From an uncultured Microbacterium sp. (GTDB taxonomy: Bacteria; Actinomycetota; Actinomycetes; Actinomycetales; Microbacteriaceae), in assembly GCA_913774665.1 (NCBI GenBank), contig CAJYHN010000005.1:55528-119527 (forward strand): a DNA stretch of 64,000 bases, given 5' to 3'. Position 1 is the stretch's first letter; each line of letters opens with the position of its first letter. The notes under the pieces are model-generated. The model ran no database searches. It saw only the letters and a program-made list of their open reading frames with translations, and was not told the DNA's origin. Made by a program: the position numbers and the translations under genes. Shown here in pieces: positions 24,893-32,653 of this stretch.

Positions 24893-25882
24893 TCACCGAT
24901 CGCGGTGATCCTCAGGGTGCAGGCGCGGGCCGCGGCGCGGTTCGAGCGCTGCGCCGGCGTAGATCAGACGGATGACGCGCTGACGGTGCCCGGCGAACGG
25001 CTCGAGCAGCTCGAGCATGCCGTCGTCGTCGGTGCGATGCCCGGTGAGGGCGAAACCCACCTGGTGGGAGAGGTGGTAATCGCCCACGCTCACGGCATCC
25101 GGGTCGCCGAAGGCGCGGATCCGCGTCTCGGCGCTCGTCCAGATGCCCACCCCGCGGAGGCTGATGAAGACGCGATCGCGGGCCTCGCCGTCGACGGCCG
25201 CCTCGGCGGCGCGGACGATGGAGGCACCCCGGCGCGATGTCTCGACGATGGTGCGCGACTGCGGCGGCTCGAGACCCGCGCGATGCCATGCCCACGAGGG
25301 GACGAGCCGCCAGCCGTCGACGTCGGGAGGAGCGAACATCGGCCGCGGGGTCGGACCGGGAGCTCGCTCGCCGTACCAGGTGACGATGTTCCGCCAGGCG
25401 GAGAAGGCCTGCATGCTCGTGACCTTCTGCTCCATGATGGCGCTGACCAGGGCGTCGAAGACGAGGTCGGTGCGGCCGATGCGGAGGTCGGGGTGCCGGC
25501 GATGCCACTCGGCGACGGACGGATGCCGCGACGCGTCGAACCCGTCTGGATCGTCGTCGCGACCGCACAGCGCGGGGAGCTGATCGAGCGCCCACTCGGC
25601 TCCCGGCCCCCATGCCGCCGCCTTGACCGCACCGCCGACGCGCATGCGCAGGGCGAGGGTGGCGACCCCGAGCGGGGTGCGACTCACCCGCCAGACGATG
25701 CCCCCGGCCGAGAGCGGCTGGGAGGAGAAGTACGTGGGATCGTTCGCACCGTGACGCTGTGCCGCCACGGCCCTGCCGATGTCGACCGGACGCGCGGGGC
25801 GGTACTCCGACTCGATCGGGTCGCCCGCGGGGTCGACCGATTCACGCGGCGCGTGATGCGCGCGAACGCCGATCGACCTCAT
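24893..25882 (-). CDS. AlkA-like DNA-3-methyladenine glycosylase (HhH-GPD)
   Basis: 329-residue base-excision repair enzyme removing alkylated purines. The helix-hairpin-helix and catalytic Asp are visible: SLRGVGIWTSAETRIRAFGDPDAVSVGDYHL (~245-275; Asp in GDYHL). The upstream helix has ALVSAIMEQKVTSMQAFSAWR, matching the AlkA glycosylase core. The N-terminal ~85 residues are an AlkA N-like beta domain. ATG 25882 has TAGGGT ending 6 bp upstream (leaderless). The bases after the stop overlap no other gene. Confidence 0.88.
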   Translation of the reverse strand: MRSIGVRAHHAPRESVDPAGDPIESEYRPARPVDIGRAVAAQRHGANDPTYFSSQPLSAGGIVWRVSRTPLGVATLALRMRVGGAVKAAAWGPGAEWALDQLPALCGRDDDPDGFDASRHPSVAEWHRRHPDLRIGRTDLVFDALVSAIMEQKVTSMQAFSAWRNIVTWYGERAPGPTPRPMFAPPDVDGWRLVPSWAWHRAGLEPPQSRTIVETSRRGASIVRAAEAAVDGEARDRVFISLRGVGIWTSAETRIRAFGDPDAVSVGDYHLSHQVGFALTGHRTDDDGMLELLEPFAGHRQRVIRLIYAGAALEPRRGPRLHPEDHRDR

Positions 25883-25947
25883 GCCGACACCCTACGTCCG
25901 AGCGCCGACATCGCGGCATCCGCACCCGGAGAAAGGGGAATGGGGCG

Positions 25948-26670
25948 TCAGAACCGGTCGGGCGAAGGGGTCCCGTGTCCGTAGCGGATCGACACGTCGG
26001 CGTGGCGGTCGAAGCGGTACCCGACCCCGCGCACGGTGCGCACGATGTCCTCGTACACGCCGAGCTTCGCGCGCAGGCGCCGCACGTGCACATCGATGGT
26101 GCGCTCACCCGGGGCGTCTTCGTCGGTCGAGCCTTCCCAGAGGGATGCCACCAGCTCGGTGCGCTCGATCGTGCGGCCCTCGCGCAGCACGAGGTACTGC
26201 AGCAGCTCGAACTCCTTGAACGTGAACGCCGCGGACTCGCCGTCGATGAGCACGCGCTTGCGCGAGATGTCGACCACGACGCCACCCGGCGCGCGGTCCT
26301 CTTCGATGGGCTCGTCCTTGGTGCGCGCGATCGCCGACGGCTCGTGCAGGGCCAGACGCACCACGTCCACATCGCGTCCGCCGGACCCGACCGGCGCGAG
26401 AGCGACCGTCGCGTAGGTTTCGGCGGCGGGGGCCAGCTCGCCGAGCGTGCGTCGCAGGGCTTCGACGAGAGTGCCGAGGCTGACGCCGGCGGCGGCGGCC
26501 TTGGCCTCGTCGATGCCGACGTAGAGAGCGAAGCCCCGCGGGGCGGTGGTGGCGGGGGCGGCGGGGCGAGCGGCGGGGGCGGTCGCTGCGGTCGCGTGAG
26601 CAGCGGCGTCGCGGGCGGCGGGACGGACAGCGGCGGCGGAGGGGCGGTCGAGAACGGCGGAGATCGACAT
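25948..26670 (-). CDS. Orphan OmpR/PhoB-type winged-helix regulator without receiver domain
   Basis: 240 residues. C-terminal ~95 residues are a Trans_reg_C winged helix: GGVVVDISRKRVLIDGE, FTFKEFELLQYLVLREGRTIERTELVASLW, ERTIDVHVRRLRAKLG and VRTVRGVGYRF. The N-terminus has no phosphorylatable receiver: ~45 residues of Ala/Pro low complexity, then an ~75-residue alpha/beta segment (ALYVGIDEAKAAAAGVSLGTLVEALRRTLGEL). It probably acts as a non-canonical DNA-binding regulator. A leaderless Cys-rich leader peptide lies 178 nt upstream on the same strand. Confidence 0.88.
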   Translation of the reverse strand: MSISAVLDRPSAAAVRPAARDAAAHATAATAPAARPAAPATTAPRGFALYVGIDEAKAAAAGVSLGTLVEALRRTLGELAPAAETYATVALAPVGSGGRDVDVVRLALHEPSAIARTKDEPIEEDRAPGGVVVDISRKRVLIDGESAAFTFKEFELLQYLVLREGRTIERTELVASLWEGSTDEDAPGERTIDVHVRRLRAKLGVYEDIVRTVRGVGYRFDRHADVSIRYGHGTPSPDRF

Positions 26671-26847
26671 GAGGAGAAAATCCTTGAGTGTGTGAACCCG
26701 GGCGTCAACGAGAGCGGGGTTCGACGGGAGGGAGAGGCCGAAGGGCCTGAGTGCGGTGCCGGGGTACGCGTGATCGACGCGGACGCCAGGCGGCCGAGGG
26801 ACGACGTCGGTGTTCAGAAACCGAGGTGGTCCGAGCGAGGGTCGCTG
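26671..26847 (-). other. Leader region between leader peptide and winged-helix regulator
   Basis: 177 nt without a gene. In the minus-strand RNA there is a small hairpin AGGCC-CUUC-GGCCU at 26736-26749 and several GC-rich pairings that could form alternative structures. No clear intrinsic terminator with a U-tract. AAGGA lies about 12 nt before the regulator's ATG. Confidence 0.4.
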
Positions 26848-26949
26848 TTAGCGGCACATTCGACAACACATCGCAACGCGGCCGGGCACCATCATGCCGG
26901 CAGTCCTGTTCGCCTCCCGGGCGGACAGAGAACGCGCGTTGAGAGTCAT
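26848..26949 (-). CDS. Leaderless cysteine-rich leader peptide (33 aa)
   Basis: Small ORF beginning MTLNARSLSARE and ending GRVAMCCRMCR-stop. Its ATG at 26949 starts 6 bp after a CATAAT -10 box, so transcription should begin on the A of the ATG. The Cys codons include two adjacent TGT, which are rare in this GC-rich genome, followed by TGC just before the stop. The design matches the leaderless polycysteine attenuator ORFs described for mycobacterial cysteine operons. Here the downstream gene is the orphan winged-helix regulator. Confidence 0.65.
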   Translation of the reverse strand: MTLNARSLSAREANRTAGMMVPGRVAMCCRMCR

Positions 26950-26955
26950 GGGGGG

Positions 26956-26985
26956 ATTATGACGCAGCGTGTCCGCGCTCGTCAA
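26956..26985 (-). promoter_or_regulatory. Sigma-70 type promoter of the leader peptide
   Basis: Minus strand TTGACG (26985-26980), 18-bp spacer, CATAAT (26961-26956), then CCCCCC and the ATG. This is the closest match to the housekeeping consensus that I found in the window. Confidence 0.75.
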
Positions 26986-27105
26986 ATCGATATGGATGCC
27001 GTCGGGAATGCGCATCCTGCTCGGTTTCGCGGCCCCCCGCGCCGTCGCACCGTGCATTCTGCCTCGACGGAGCCCGCGCGTCGTGAGCGGCGTAGCCTCT
27101 CCGTC

Positions 27106-27405
27106 ATGGCCGACCTGCTTTTCGCCGACGACAAGACCGCGTCCCGCTACACGTTGCACGATGGAGACGACCTCGTCTCGGTCCTCGATTATCGCGACGA
27201 CGGGCGCACGGTCGCCCTGACCCGCGCCTTCACCATCCCCACCTTCCGCGGGCACGGCTACGCCGCCGTGATCACCGAGCGCGCGGTCGACGCGATCGAG
27301 GCGGCGGGCGACCGCGAGATCCTGCCCGTGTGCTGGTACGTGGGGGAGTGGTTCGAAGCCCACCCCGAGCGGGCGGCCATCCTGCACCAGCGACCCGCTT
27401 CCTGA
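27106..27405 (+). CDS. Small GNAT-like N-acetyltransferase (YjdJ/NATD1 type)
   Basis: 99 residues, the minimal GNAT_acetyltr_2-like fold: VLDYRDDGRTVALTRAFTIPTFRGHGYAAVITERAVDAIE gives the acetyl-CoA loop (F-R-G-H-G-Y-A), and ILPVCWYVGEWFEAHPE the C-terminal strand with the W-Y-x-x-E-x-F/W pattern of the family. TAGCCT (27093-27098) ends 7 bp before the ATG, implying a leaderless mRNA. Substrate unknown. Confidence 0.88.
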   Translation: MADLLFADDKTASRYTLHDGDDLVSVLDYRDDGRTVALTRAFTIPTFRGHGYAAVITERAVDAIEAAGDREILPVCWYVGEWFEAHPERAAILHQRPAS

Positions 27406-27496
27406 ACCGAGCGCCTACAAAGACCGCACCCTGCCGTCAACCCCTGCCGGGCCCTCCGACCGCACGACGAAGCTGGTGGGGTCGAAAGGGGAAGTC

Positions 27497-27706
27497 ATGA
27501 CAGACGACCGCGACCTGCCCGAGGGTGTCATCAACGCCGTCCCTCCCGGTGGATGGGAGAGCGGCGCTGTCGCTGACGGCGAGACCGCAGAGCAGAACGA
27601 GCACGCGAAGGGCTCGCCGCGCCTCAACGACGCGGAGCCCTCGGACCCGATCGAGGGGGATGCCGCCAGCCAGGGCATCGACCCCGACCTGAGCACGGAG
27701 GACTGA
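27497..27706 (+). CDS. Small acidic hypothetical protein
   Basis: 69 residues, strongly acidic, disordered-looking, no hydrophobic core. AAAGGGGAAG site upstream of the ATG. Followed after 1 nt by a second small acidic protein that also starts MTDD, so the two are co-transcribed. No family recognised; similar small acidic ORFs are common in Microbacteriaceae. Confidence 0.65.
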   Translation: MTDDRDLPEGVINAVPPGGWESGAVADGETAEQNEHAKGSPRLNDAEPSDPIEGDAASQGIDPDLSTED

Positions 27707-27707
27707 T

Positions 27708-28025
27708 ATGACGGATGACACCCGGGCGCCCCAGCCCACCAGCGCCCCCGACGGGGGAGCGGACGCCGCGGACTCCGTCGGCGGCGCCGTTCACCGCGAC
27801 CGCAAGATCTCGCGGCCCGACGAGCAGTCGGAACCGGCCATGGACACCCACCCGACCGACGACGAGGCCCGCATCGCCGGCGTCGTCGTCCAGACGCGCG
27901 CCGACGTCGGCGACAAGAGCGAGGAGCGCATCGCCGACGTGCTGCGTCAGCGGTTCCGCGACATCGGCCTCGACCTGGGTGACGACCGCATCCGCGCCTT
28001 GGCCGCGGAGATCTCAGGCTCCTGA
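27708..28025 (+). CDS. Hypothetical protein with disordered N-terminus and helical C-terminus
   Basis: 105 residues. First ~50 are Asp/Pro/Ala-rich; the last ~45 (IAGVVVQTRADVGDKSEERIADVLRQRFRDIGLDLGDDRIRALAAEI) look like a compact helical unit. Starts 1 nt after the stop of the preceding small gene and is followed by a good terminator, so the pair forms a two-gene transcript. Function unknown. Confidence 0.7.
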   Translation: MTDDTRAPQPTSAPDGGADAADSVGGAVHRDRKISRPDEQSEPAMDTHPTDDEARIAGVVVQTRADVGDKSEERIADVLRQRFRDIGLDLGDDRIRALAAEISGS

Positions 28026-28037
28026 TCCCTCGAGAAC

Positions 28038-28073
28038 GCCCCGCCCCGGAAAGACCCGGCGGCGGGGCTTTTC
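28038..28073 (+). terminator. Intrinsic terminator of the two small acidic genes
   Basis: GCCCCGCC (28038-28045) pairs with GGCGGGGC (28061-28068), with further inner CCGG pairing, followed by TTTT (28069-28072). Confidence 0.88.
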
Positions 28074-28143
28074 CGTGCGTCGAACCCGTCGCATCGGGCG
28101 TTTGCTGCGAGCCGATGTCGGAGGTGCGACGTACCGTGTCTGC

Positions 28144-29298
28144 ATGCGGATCCTGCACACCTCCGACTGGCACATCGGGCGCTCCTTCCACGGGTACTCG
28201 ACCCTCGATGCGCTGAGCGGCGTTCTCGACGCGCTCGTCGCGCAGGTGCGCGAGAACTCCGTCGACGTGGTGATCGTCGCGGGCGACGTCTTCGATTCCG
28301 CAGCCCCCTCGGCGGCCTGCTATCCCGTTTTGACGTCGACCCTGGCGTCGCTGGCGGACGCCGGAGCGCGTGTCATCGTCACGAGCGGCAACCACGACTC
28401 GGCTGCCCGTCTCGGCTTCCAGTCCGCCCTGTTGCGCGACGAGATCACGGTCGTCACCGATCCGCACGCCGTCGGTACGCCGGTGACCATCGACGATGAG
28501 TACGGGTCCGTGCACTTCTACGGCATCCCGTATCTCGAGCCCGCCATCGTGCGCCACCTCTGGGACGGTGTGGAGCTGCGAAGCCAGGCGCAGACCATGC
28601 AGCACGCGCTCGACCTCGTCCGCACAGACCTCGCCGAGCGCGGTGGGCGTTCGGTAGTGGCGGCTCACTGCTTCGCCGCAGGTGTCGACGCGACCCCGGG
28701 GGTCGAACGCGAGATCCGTCAGGGGGGTCTCGACGTGGTTCCGCTCTCCGCCTTCGACGGGCCCGATTACGTCGCGCTCGGACACATTCACGGCCGCCAG
28801 CAGATCTCCGCCCGCGTCCGCTACGCCGGAGCGCCGGTGCACTACAGCTTCGGCGAGGCGGGCAAGCCGCGCGGATCCTGGTTGGTGGATCTCGATGCCG
28901 ACGGGCTCGCGAACGTGAGCTGGCTCGACCTGCCCGTTCCCCGCCCGCTCGTCACCCTCCATGCTCCGCTCGACGAACTCCTGACCGACGAACGCTTCGC
29001 CGGTTTTCACGAGCACTGGGTGCGCGCCGAGTACACCGACTCCACCCCGCAGCCCGATCCCATGCGCCGGCTGCAGGCGCGCTTCCCCTGGTGCGCCACG
29101 GTGGTTCACCTCCCCGCGCAGACCCTGCCCGAAGACGGGGCGGGGTACGCCCGACGGGTTCGGTCCGCACGCGACGATGGCGAGGTCATCGACACCTTCC
29201 TCGCCCACGTACGCGAGGGAGAGGGAGCCTCCGAGGCCGAGCGCGCCCTCATCCGCGAGGTGCTCGACTCCCGGTCCGTCGCGGAGGCGAAGGCGTGA
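28144..29298 (+). CDS. sbcD: Exonuclease SbcCD subunit D
   Basis: 384-residue Mre11-type metallophosphoesterase, nuclease partner of SbcC in processing DNA ends and hairpins. Motifs: HTSDWHIGR (metal ligands, ~5-13), AGDVFDS (~49), SGNHD (~82), AHCF and GHIHGRQ (~218). C-terminal capping domain follows. TACCGT (28132-28137) ends 6 bp before the ATG (leaderless). The stop overlaps the GTG start of sbcC (GTGA), so the two subunits are translationally coupled. Confidence 0.95.
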   Translation: MRILHTSDWHIGRSFHGYSTLDALSGVLDALVAQVRENSVDVVIVAGDVFDSAAPSAACYPVLTSTLASLADAGARVIVTSGNHDSAARLGFQSALLRDEITVVTDPHAVGTPVTIDDEYGSVHFYGIPYLEPAIVRHLWDGVELRSQAQTMQHALDLVRTDLAERGGRSVVAAHCFAAGVDATPGVEREIRQGGLDVVPLSAFDGPDYVALGHIHGRQQISARVRYAGAPVHYSFGEAGKPRGSWLVDLDADGLANVSWLDLPVPRPLVTLHAPLDELLTDERFAGFHEHWVRAEYTDSTPQPDPMRRLQARFPWCATVVHLPAQTLPEDGAGYARRVRSARDDGEVIDTFLAHVREGEGASEAERALIREVLDSRSVAEAKA

Positions 29299-32200
29299 AG
29301 CTCCACAGCCTCGTCCTCGAGGGTTTCGGGCCGTTCCTCGAGGCGCAGACCGTCGACTTCGACGTGTTCACCGCTGACGGCATCTTCCTCATCACGGGGC
29401 GCACAGGAGCCGGCAAGTCGAGCGTGCTCGACGGGGTCTGCTACGCCCTGTACGGAGGCGTTCCGCGGTACGACGGTGCGGAGCGTCGCTTGCGCAGCGA
29501 CCACTGCGAGCCCGACGACCCGACCCGCGTGACACTGGAGTTCAGCGCCGAGGGTGAGCGCTGGCGCATCACCCGGTCTCCGGAGTTCGAGCGTCCGAAA
29601 CGACGCGGGGGCGGGACGACGAGAGAGCCTCATCGGGCGCTCCTCGAGGTCCTCGCTCCCGAGGGGTGGACGGGCGTCGCCGCGCGTCCGGTCGACGTCG
29701 CCGCTCGCCTGGACGAGATCCTCGGTCTGACGCAGCAGCAATTCCTGCAGGTCATCCTGTTGGCGCAGAACCGCTTCGCGCGTTTCCTCCTCGCAAAGAA
29801 CGACGAACGACTGAGCCTGCTCCGAACGTTGTTCGGTACCCGCTCCTTCGAGCAGTACGCGGTCGATCTCGACGAACGCCGGAAGCGCGCGTCCGAGCGG
29901 CTCGCCACCGAGGGCGTCGAAGTCGCGACCCTCCTCGACGAGGCCGAGCGTCTCGCCCTCGAGCTCGACGCCAAGGCCTCGACGGTCGACGCGGTCTACG
30001 ACGAATCGGTCGCTGGTGCAGCGCTCGGCGTCGGTGATCGGGTCGCTCGGGTCGTGCGAGCCGTGGAGCGCGCCGACTATCGCGTCGAGTCGGCGGCGCG
30101 CGAACGCGACGACAGCAACGCGCGTCTCGATCAGGCGCTGATCGCCGAGCGCGAAGCGACCGCCCTCGCGGAGCGCCAACGCGATCGCGCACGTCTGCGC
30201 GCTCGCTTGACGGCCCTCGAGGCGGACGACGACCGGATCGCCGACGCACGCGACCGGTCGTCCGCCGCGGCCGAGGCAGAGACCCTGCGCGGCGCGATCG
30301 ACGCGGCCGGGTCGGCGCGCAGGGGGCTCGCCTCTGCACGAGACCGCTTCGGCGCCGCGGCTGAGAAGGCCCGCCGGCTCGGCGAGCCGGTCGGCTCCGC
30401 GTCGTCCCCCGAGGTCAGCGTCGACCGGGCAGAGCTCGTCGCCCGCGACGACGAGATCACCGCGCTGCTCGCCCGCGGCGAGTCCGCCCTCGCCGCCGAG
30501 ATCGAACTCGACGAGCTCGTCGCCGAAGCCGACCGGTTCACCGCCGTCCTCGCCCGTGCCACCGCGGATCGTGAGGCGTTGGTCGAAGGCCGACTCGAGG
30601 TTCCCGAGCTTCTGCGCGGTCTCGACGAGCGAATCATGCGACTCGCCGGAGCTGAGACCCGCAAGTCCGCCGCGGCGACCGCGCGAGACGATGTGATTCG
30701 CCGACTCGAGGCCGCGCGCCGCGCCGCGGCCCTGCTCGAGGACCGCGAACGGGCGGATCTGGCGGCTCTCGTTCGCGCCGACGAGGTGCAGCGTGCCGTC
30801 GATGCCTGGACTTCCCTTCTCCGTCGTCGTCTCGCGGGCGCCGCCGTCGAGCTGGCCCACGGTCTCGCCGACGGCGAACCGTGCGCCGTGTGCGGCTCGC
30901 GCGAGCATCCGCGCCCTGCGCGTGGTGACGACGTTCCTGTATCCGACGACGAGATCAACGCCGCCGAAGATCGCAAGAACGTCGCCGTCGAGCAGGACCG
31001 ACTCGCCTCCGACGCCGCGCGTGTCGCGCGTGACGCTCACACGCTGGCCGCGGCCCTCGCGGGAGGAGAGAGCGTCGAGGTCCTCGAGGAGCGTCTGGCC
31101 CAGACGGAAGAGGTCCTGTCGTCCGCGAACGCCGAGGTGGACGAGCACGAGCGCGTGCAGGAGGAACGGACCCGGGCCGCAGAACTCGATGCGGCGATCT
31201 CCGAGCGCATCGACGGTCTCTCAGACAAGCTCGCGAACACGCGTCAGTCTCTCGCGCTCACCGAGCAGCGGATCGAGATCCTGCGCGTCGAGATCGCCGC
31301 GGCGCGCGGAGATTTCGACAGCGTGGCCGAGCGGCAGCGCGACCTCGGTTCCCGACGAGAAGCCGTGCGCGAGCTCGTCGCCGCGCAGGACTCGCTCGAG
31401 ACGGCCACCGCGCACGAGCGCGAGACCGCAGCGATCGTCGAGGGCCTCGTGGTCGACAGTTCGTTCCCCGACGTCGAGGCCGTGACCCGGGCTCTCCGGC
31501 CCGCGTCGGAGCGGCACCGCCTCGACACCGCCATCGCAGAGCACGACGCGGCGGTCGCCTCCGTGCGCCAGCGATTGCTGGATCTGGAGTTGCTCCTCGT
31601 CGATGCCCCCGACGAACCCGTCGACCTGGCCCCGTTCGCGCTCGCCGTCGCCGAGGCGCGTGAGGCCGTCCAGCGTTCCTCCGCCACGCACGCCTCGGCT
31701 CGGGCGCTGGCCGACCGGCTGAGGGGGCTCGCGCAGCGCGCCGACGCGGGTCACACGGCGGTGGCAGCGCTCTCTGACGAACACGCCGTGATCGCCCGAC
31801 TCGCCGACACCGTCGCCGGGCGCGCTCCGAACACGCGTCGGATGACGCTCGAGACCTTCGTGCTCGCGGCCGAGCTCGAAGAGATCGTGACCGCGGCCAA
31901 TCTGCGGCTCGACGACATGTCGTCCGGCCGGTACCGCTTGCAGCACAGCGACGCCCTGGCGGCCCGCGGTGCCGCGAGCGGGTTGGGACTCGAGGTGGTC
32001 GACGCCTTCACCGGGCAGAGTCGGCCCCCGCAGTCGTTGTCGGGCGGCGAGACGTTCCTCACTTCGCTCGCGCTGGCTCTCGGTTTGGCCGAGGTGGTCA
32101 CGGCGCGCGCGGGCGGCATCCGGCTCGACACGCTCTTCATCGACGAGGGATTCGGATCGCTCGATGACGACACCCTCGACCTCGCCATGCGAACGCTCGA

Positions 32201-32345
32201 CGAGCTGCGGCAGGGGGGCCGGACCGTCGGGGTCATCAGCCACGTCGCGGCCATGAAAGACCAGCTGCCCGCTCAGCTGCACGTCACAGCGACACCCCGA
32301 GGTCCGAGTGTGATCCGGCAGGGGGTGAGGGCGACTCTCGGCTGA
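29295..32345 (+). CDS. sbcC: Exonuclease SbcCD subunit C (SMC-like ATPase)
   Basis: 1016-residue Rad50-type ATPase. Walker A GRTGAGKSS (~35-43) with the preceding LEGFGPF, a Q-loop LTQQQFLQVILLAQNRF, long coiled-coil arms (~190-870) with a zinc-hook CAVCGS at ~530-535, signature LSGGETFLTSLALALGL and Walker B LFIDEGFGSLD near the end, then the H-loop ISHVAAMKD. Complete, no frameshift. Functions with SbcD in double-strand break and hairpin cleavage. Confidence 0.95.
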   Translation: MKLHSLVLEGFGPFLEAQTVDFDVFTADGIFLITGRTGAGKSSVLDGVCYALYGGVPRYDGAERRLRSDHCEPDDPTRVTLEFSAEGERWRITRSPEFERPKRRGGGTTREPHRALLEVLAPEGWTGVAARPVDVAARLDEILGLTQQQFLQVILLAQNRFARFLLAKNDERLSLLRTLFGTRSFEQYAVDLDERRKRASERLATEGVEVATLLDEAERLALELDAKASTVDAVYDESVAGAALGVGDRVARVVRAVERADYRVESAARERDDSNARLDQALIAEREATALAERQRDRARLRARLTALEADDDRIADARDRSSAAAEAETLRGAIDAAGSARRGLASARDRFGAAAEKARRLGEPVGSASSPEVSVDRAELVARDDEITALLARGESALAAEIELDELVAEADRFTAVLARATADREALVEGRLEVPELLRGLDERIMRLAGAETRKSAAATARDDVIRRLEAARRAAALLEDRERADLAALVRADEVQRAVDAWTSLLRRRLAGAAVELAHGLADGEPCAVCGSREHPRPARGDDVPVSDDEINAAEDRKNVAVEQDRLASDAARVARDAHTLAAALAGGESVEVLEERLAQTEEVLSSANAEVDEHERVQEERTRAAELDAAISERIDGLSDKLANTRQSLALTEQRIEILRVEIAAARGDFDSVAERQRDLGSRREAVRELVAAQDSLETATAHERETAAIVEGLVVDSSFPDVEAVTRALRPASERHRLDTAIAEHDAAVASVRQRLLDLELLLVDAPDEPVDLAPFALAVAEAREAVQRSSATHASARALADRLRGLAQRADAGHTAVAALSDEHAVIARLADTVAGRAPNTRRMTLETFVLAAELEEIVTAANLRLDDMSSGRYRLQHSDALAARGAASGLGLEVVDAFTGQSRPPQSLSGGETFLTSLALALGLAEVVTARAGGIRLDTLFIDEGFGSLDDDTLDLAMRTLDELRQGGRTVGVISHVAAMKDQLPAQLHVTATPRGPSVIRQGVRATLG

Positions 32346-32388
32346 GAGCACGGGCGGTAGCCCCGGTCACCGGCTCTAGGCTGGACGC

Positions 32389-32571
32389 ATGCGCAAAAGC
32401 ACCCTCTGGACCGTCCTCGGCGTCATCGTCGCCGTGATCATCGCGTGGGTGCTCGTCAACATCCTGTTCTCGCTCATCGCGATCGCCTTCCGCCTCCTGG
32501 CCGTCGCGGTCGTCGCCGTCATCGTGTTCTTCGTGCTGCGCGCGGTCTTCGCTCGCCGCGACGTCGACTGA
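32389..32571 (+). CDS. Small membrane protein (60 aa)
   Basis: 60 residues, mostly hydrophobic: a helix at ~6-24 and another at ~28-52, with a basic N-terminus and RRDVD tail. TAGGCT (32377-32382) ends 6 bp before the ATG, supporting it as a leaderless gene. No family recognised. Confidence 0.7.
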   Translation: MRKSTLWTVLGVIVAVIIAWVLVNILFSLIAIAFRLLAVAVVAVIVFFVLRAVFARRDVD

Positions 32572-32653
32572 TAGACCGCGACCGCGGAGGACGAGATGCC
32601 CCCGCGCGCAAGCCCGGGTCCGGAGATCGACCCTCGGAGTACCGTCGGCGTCG

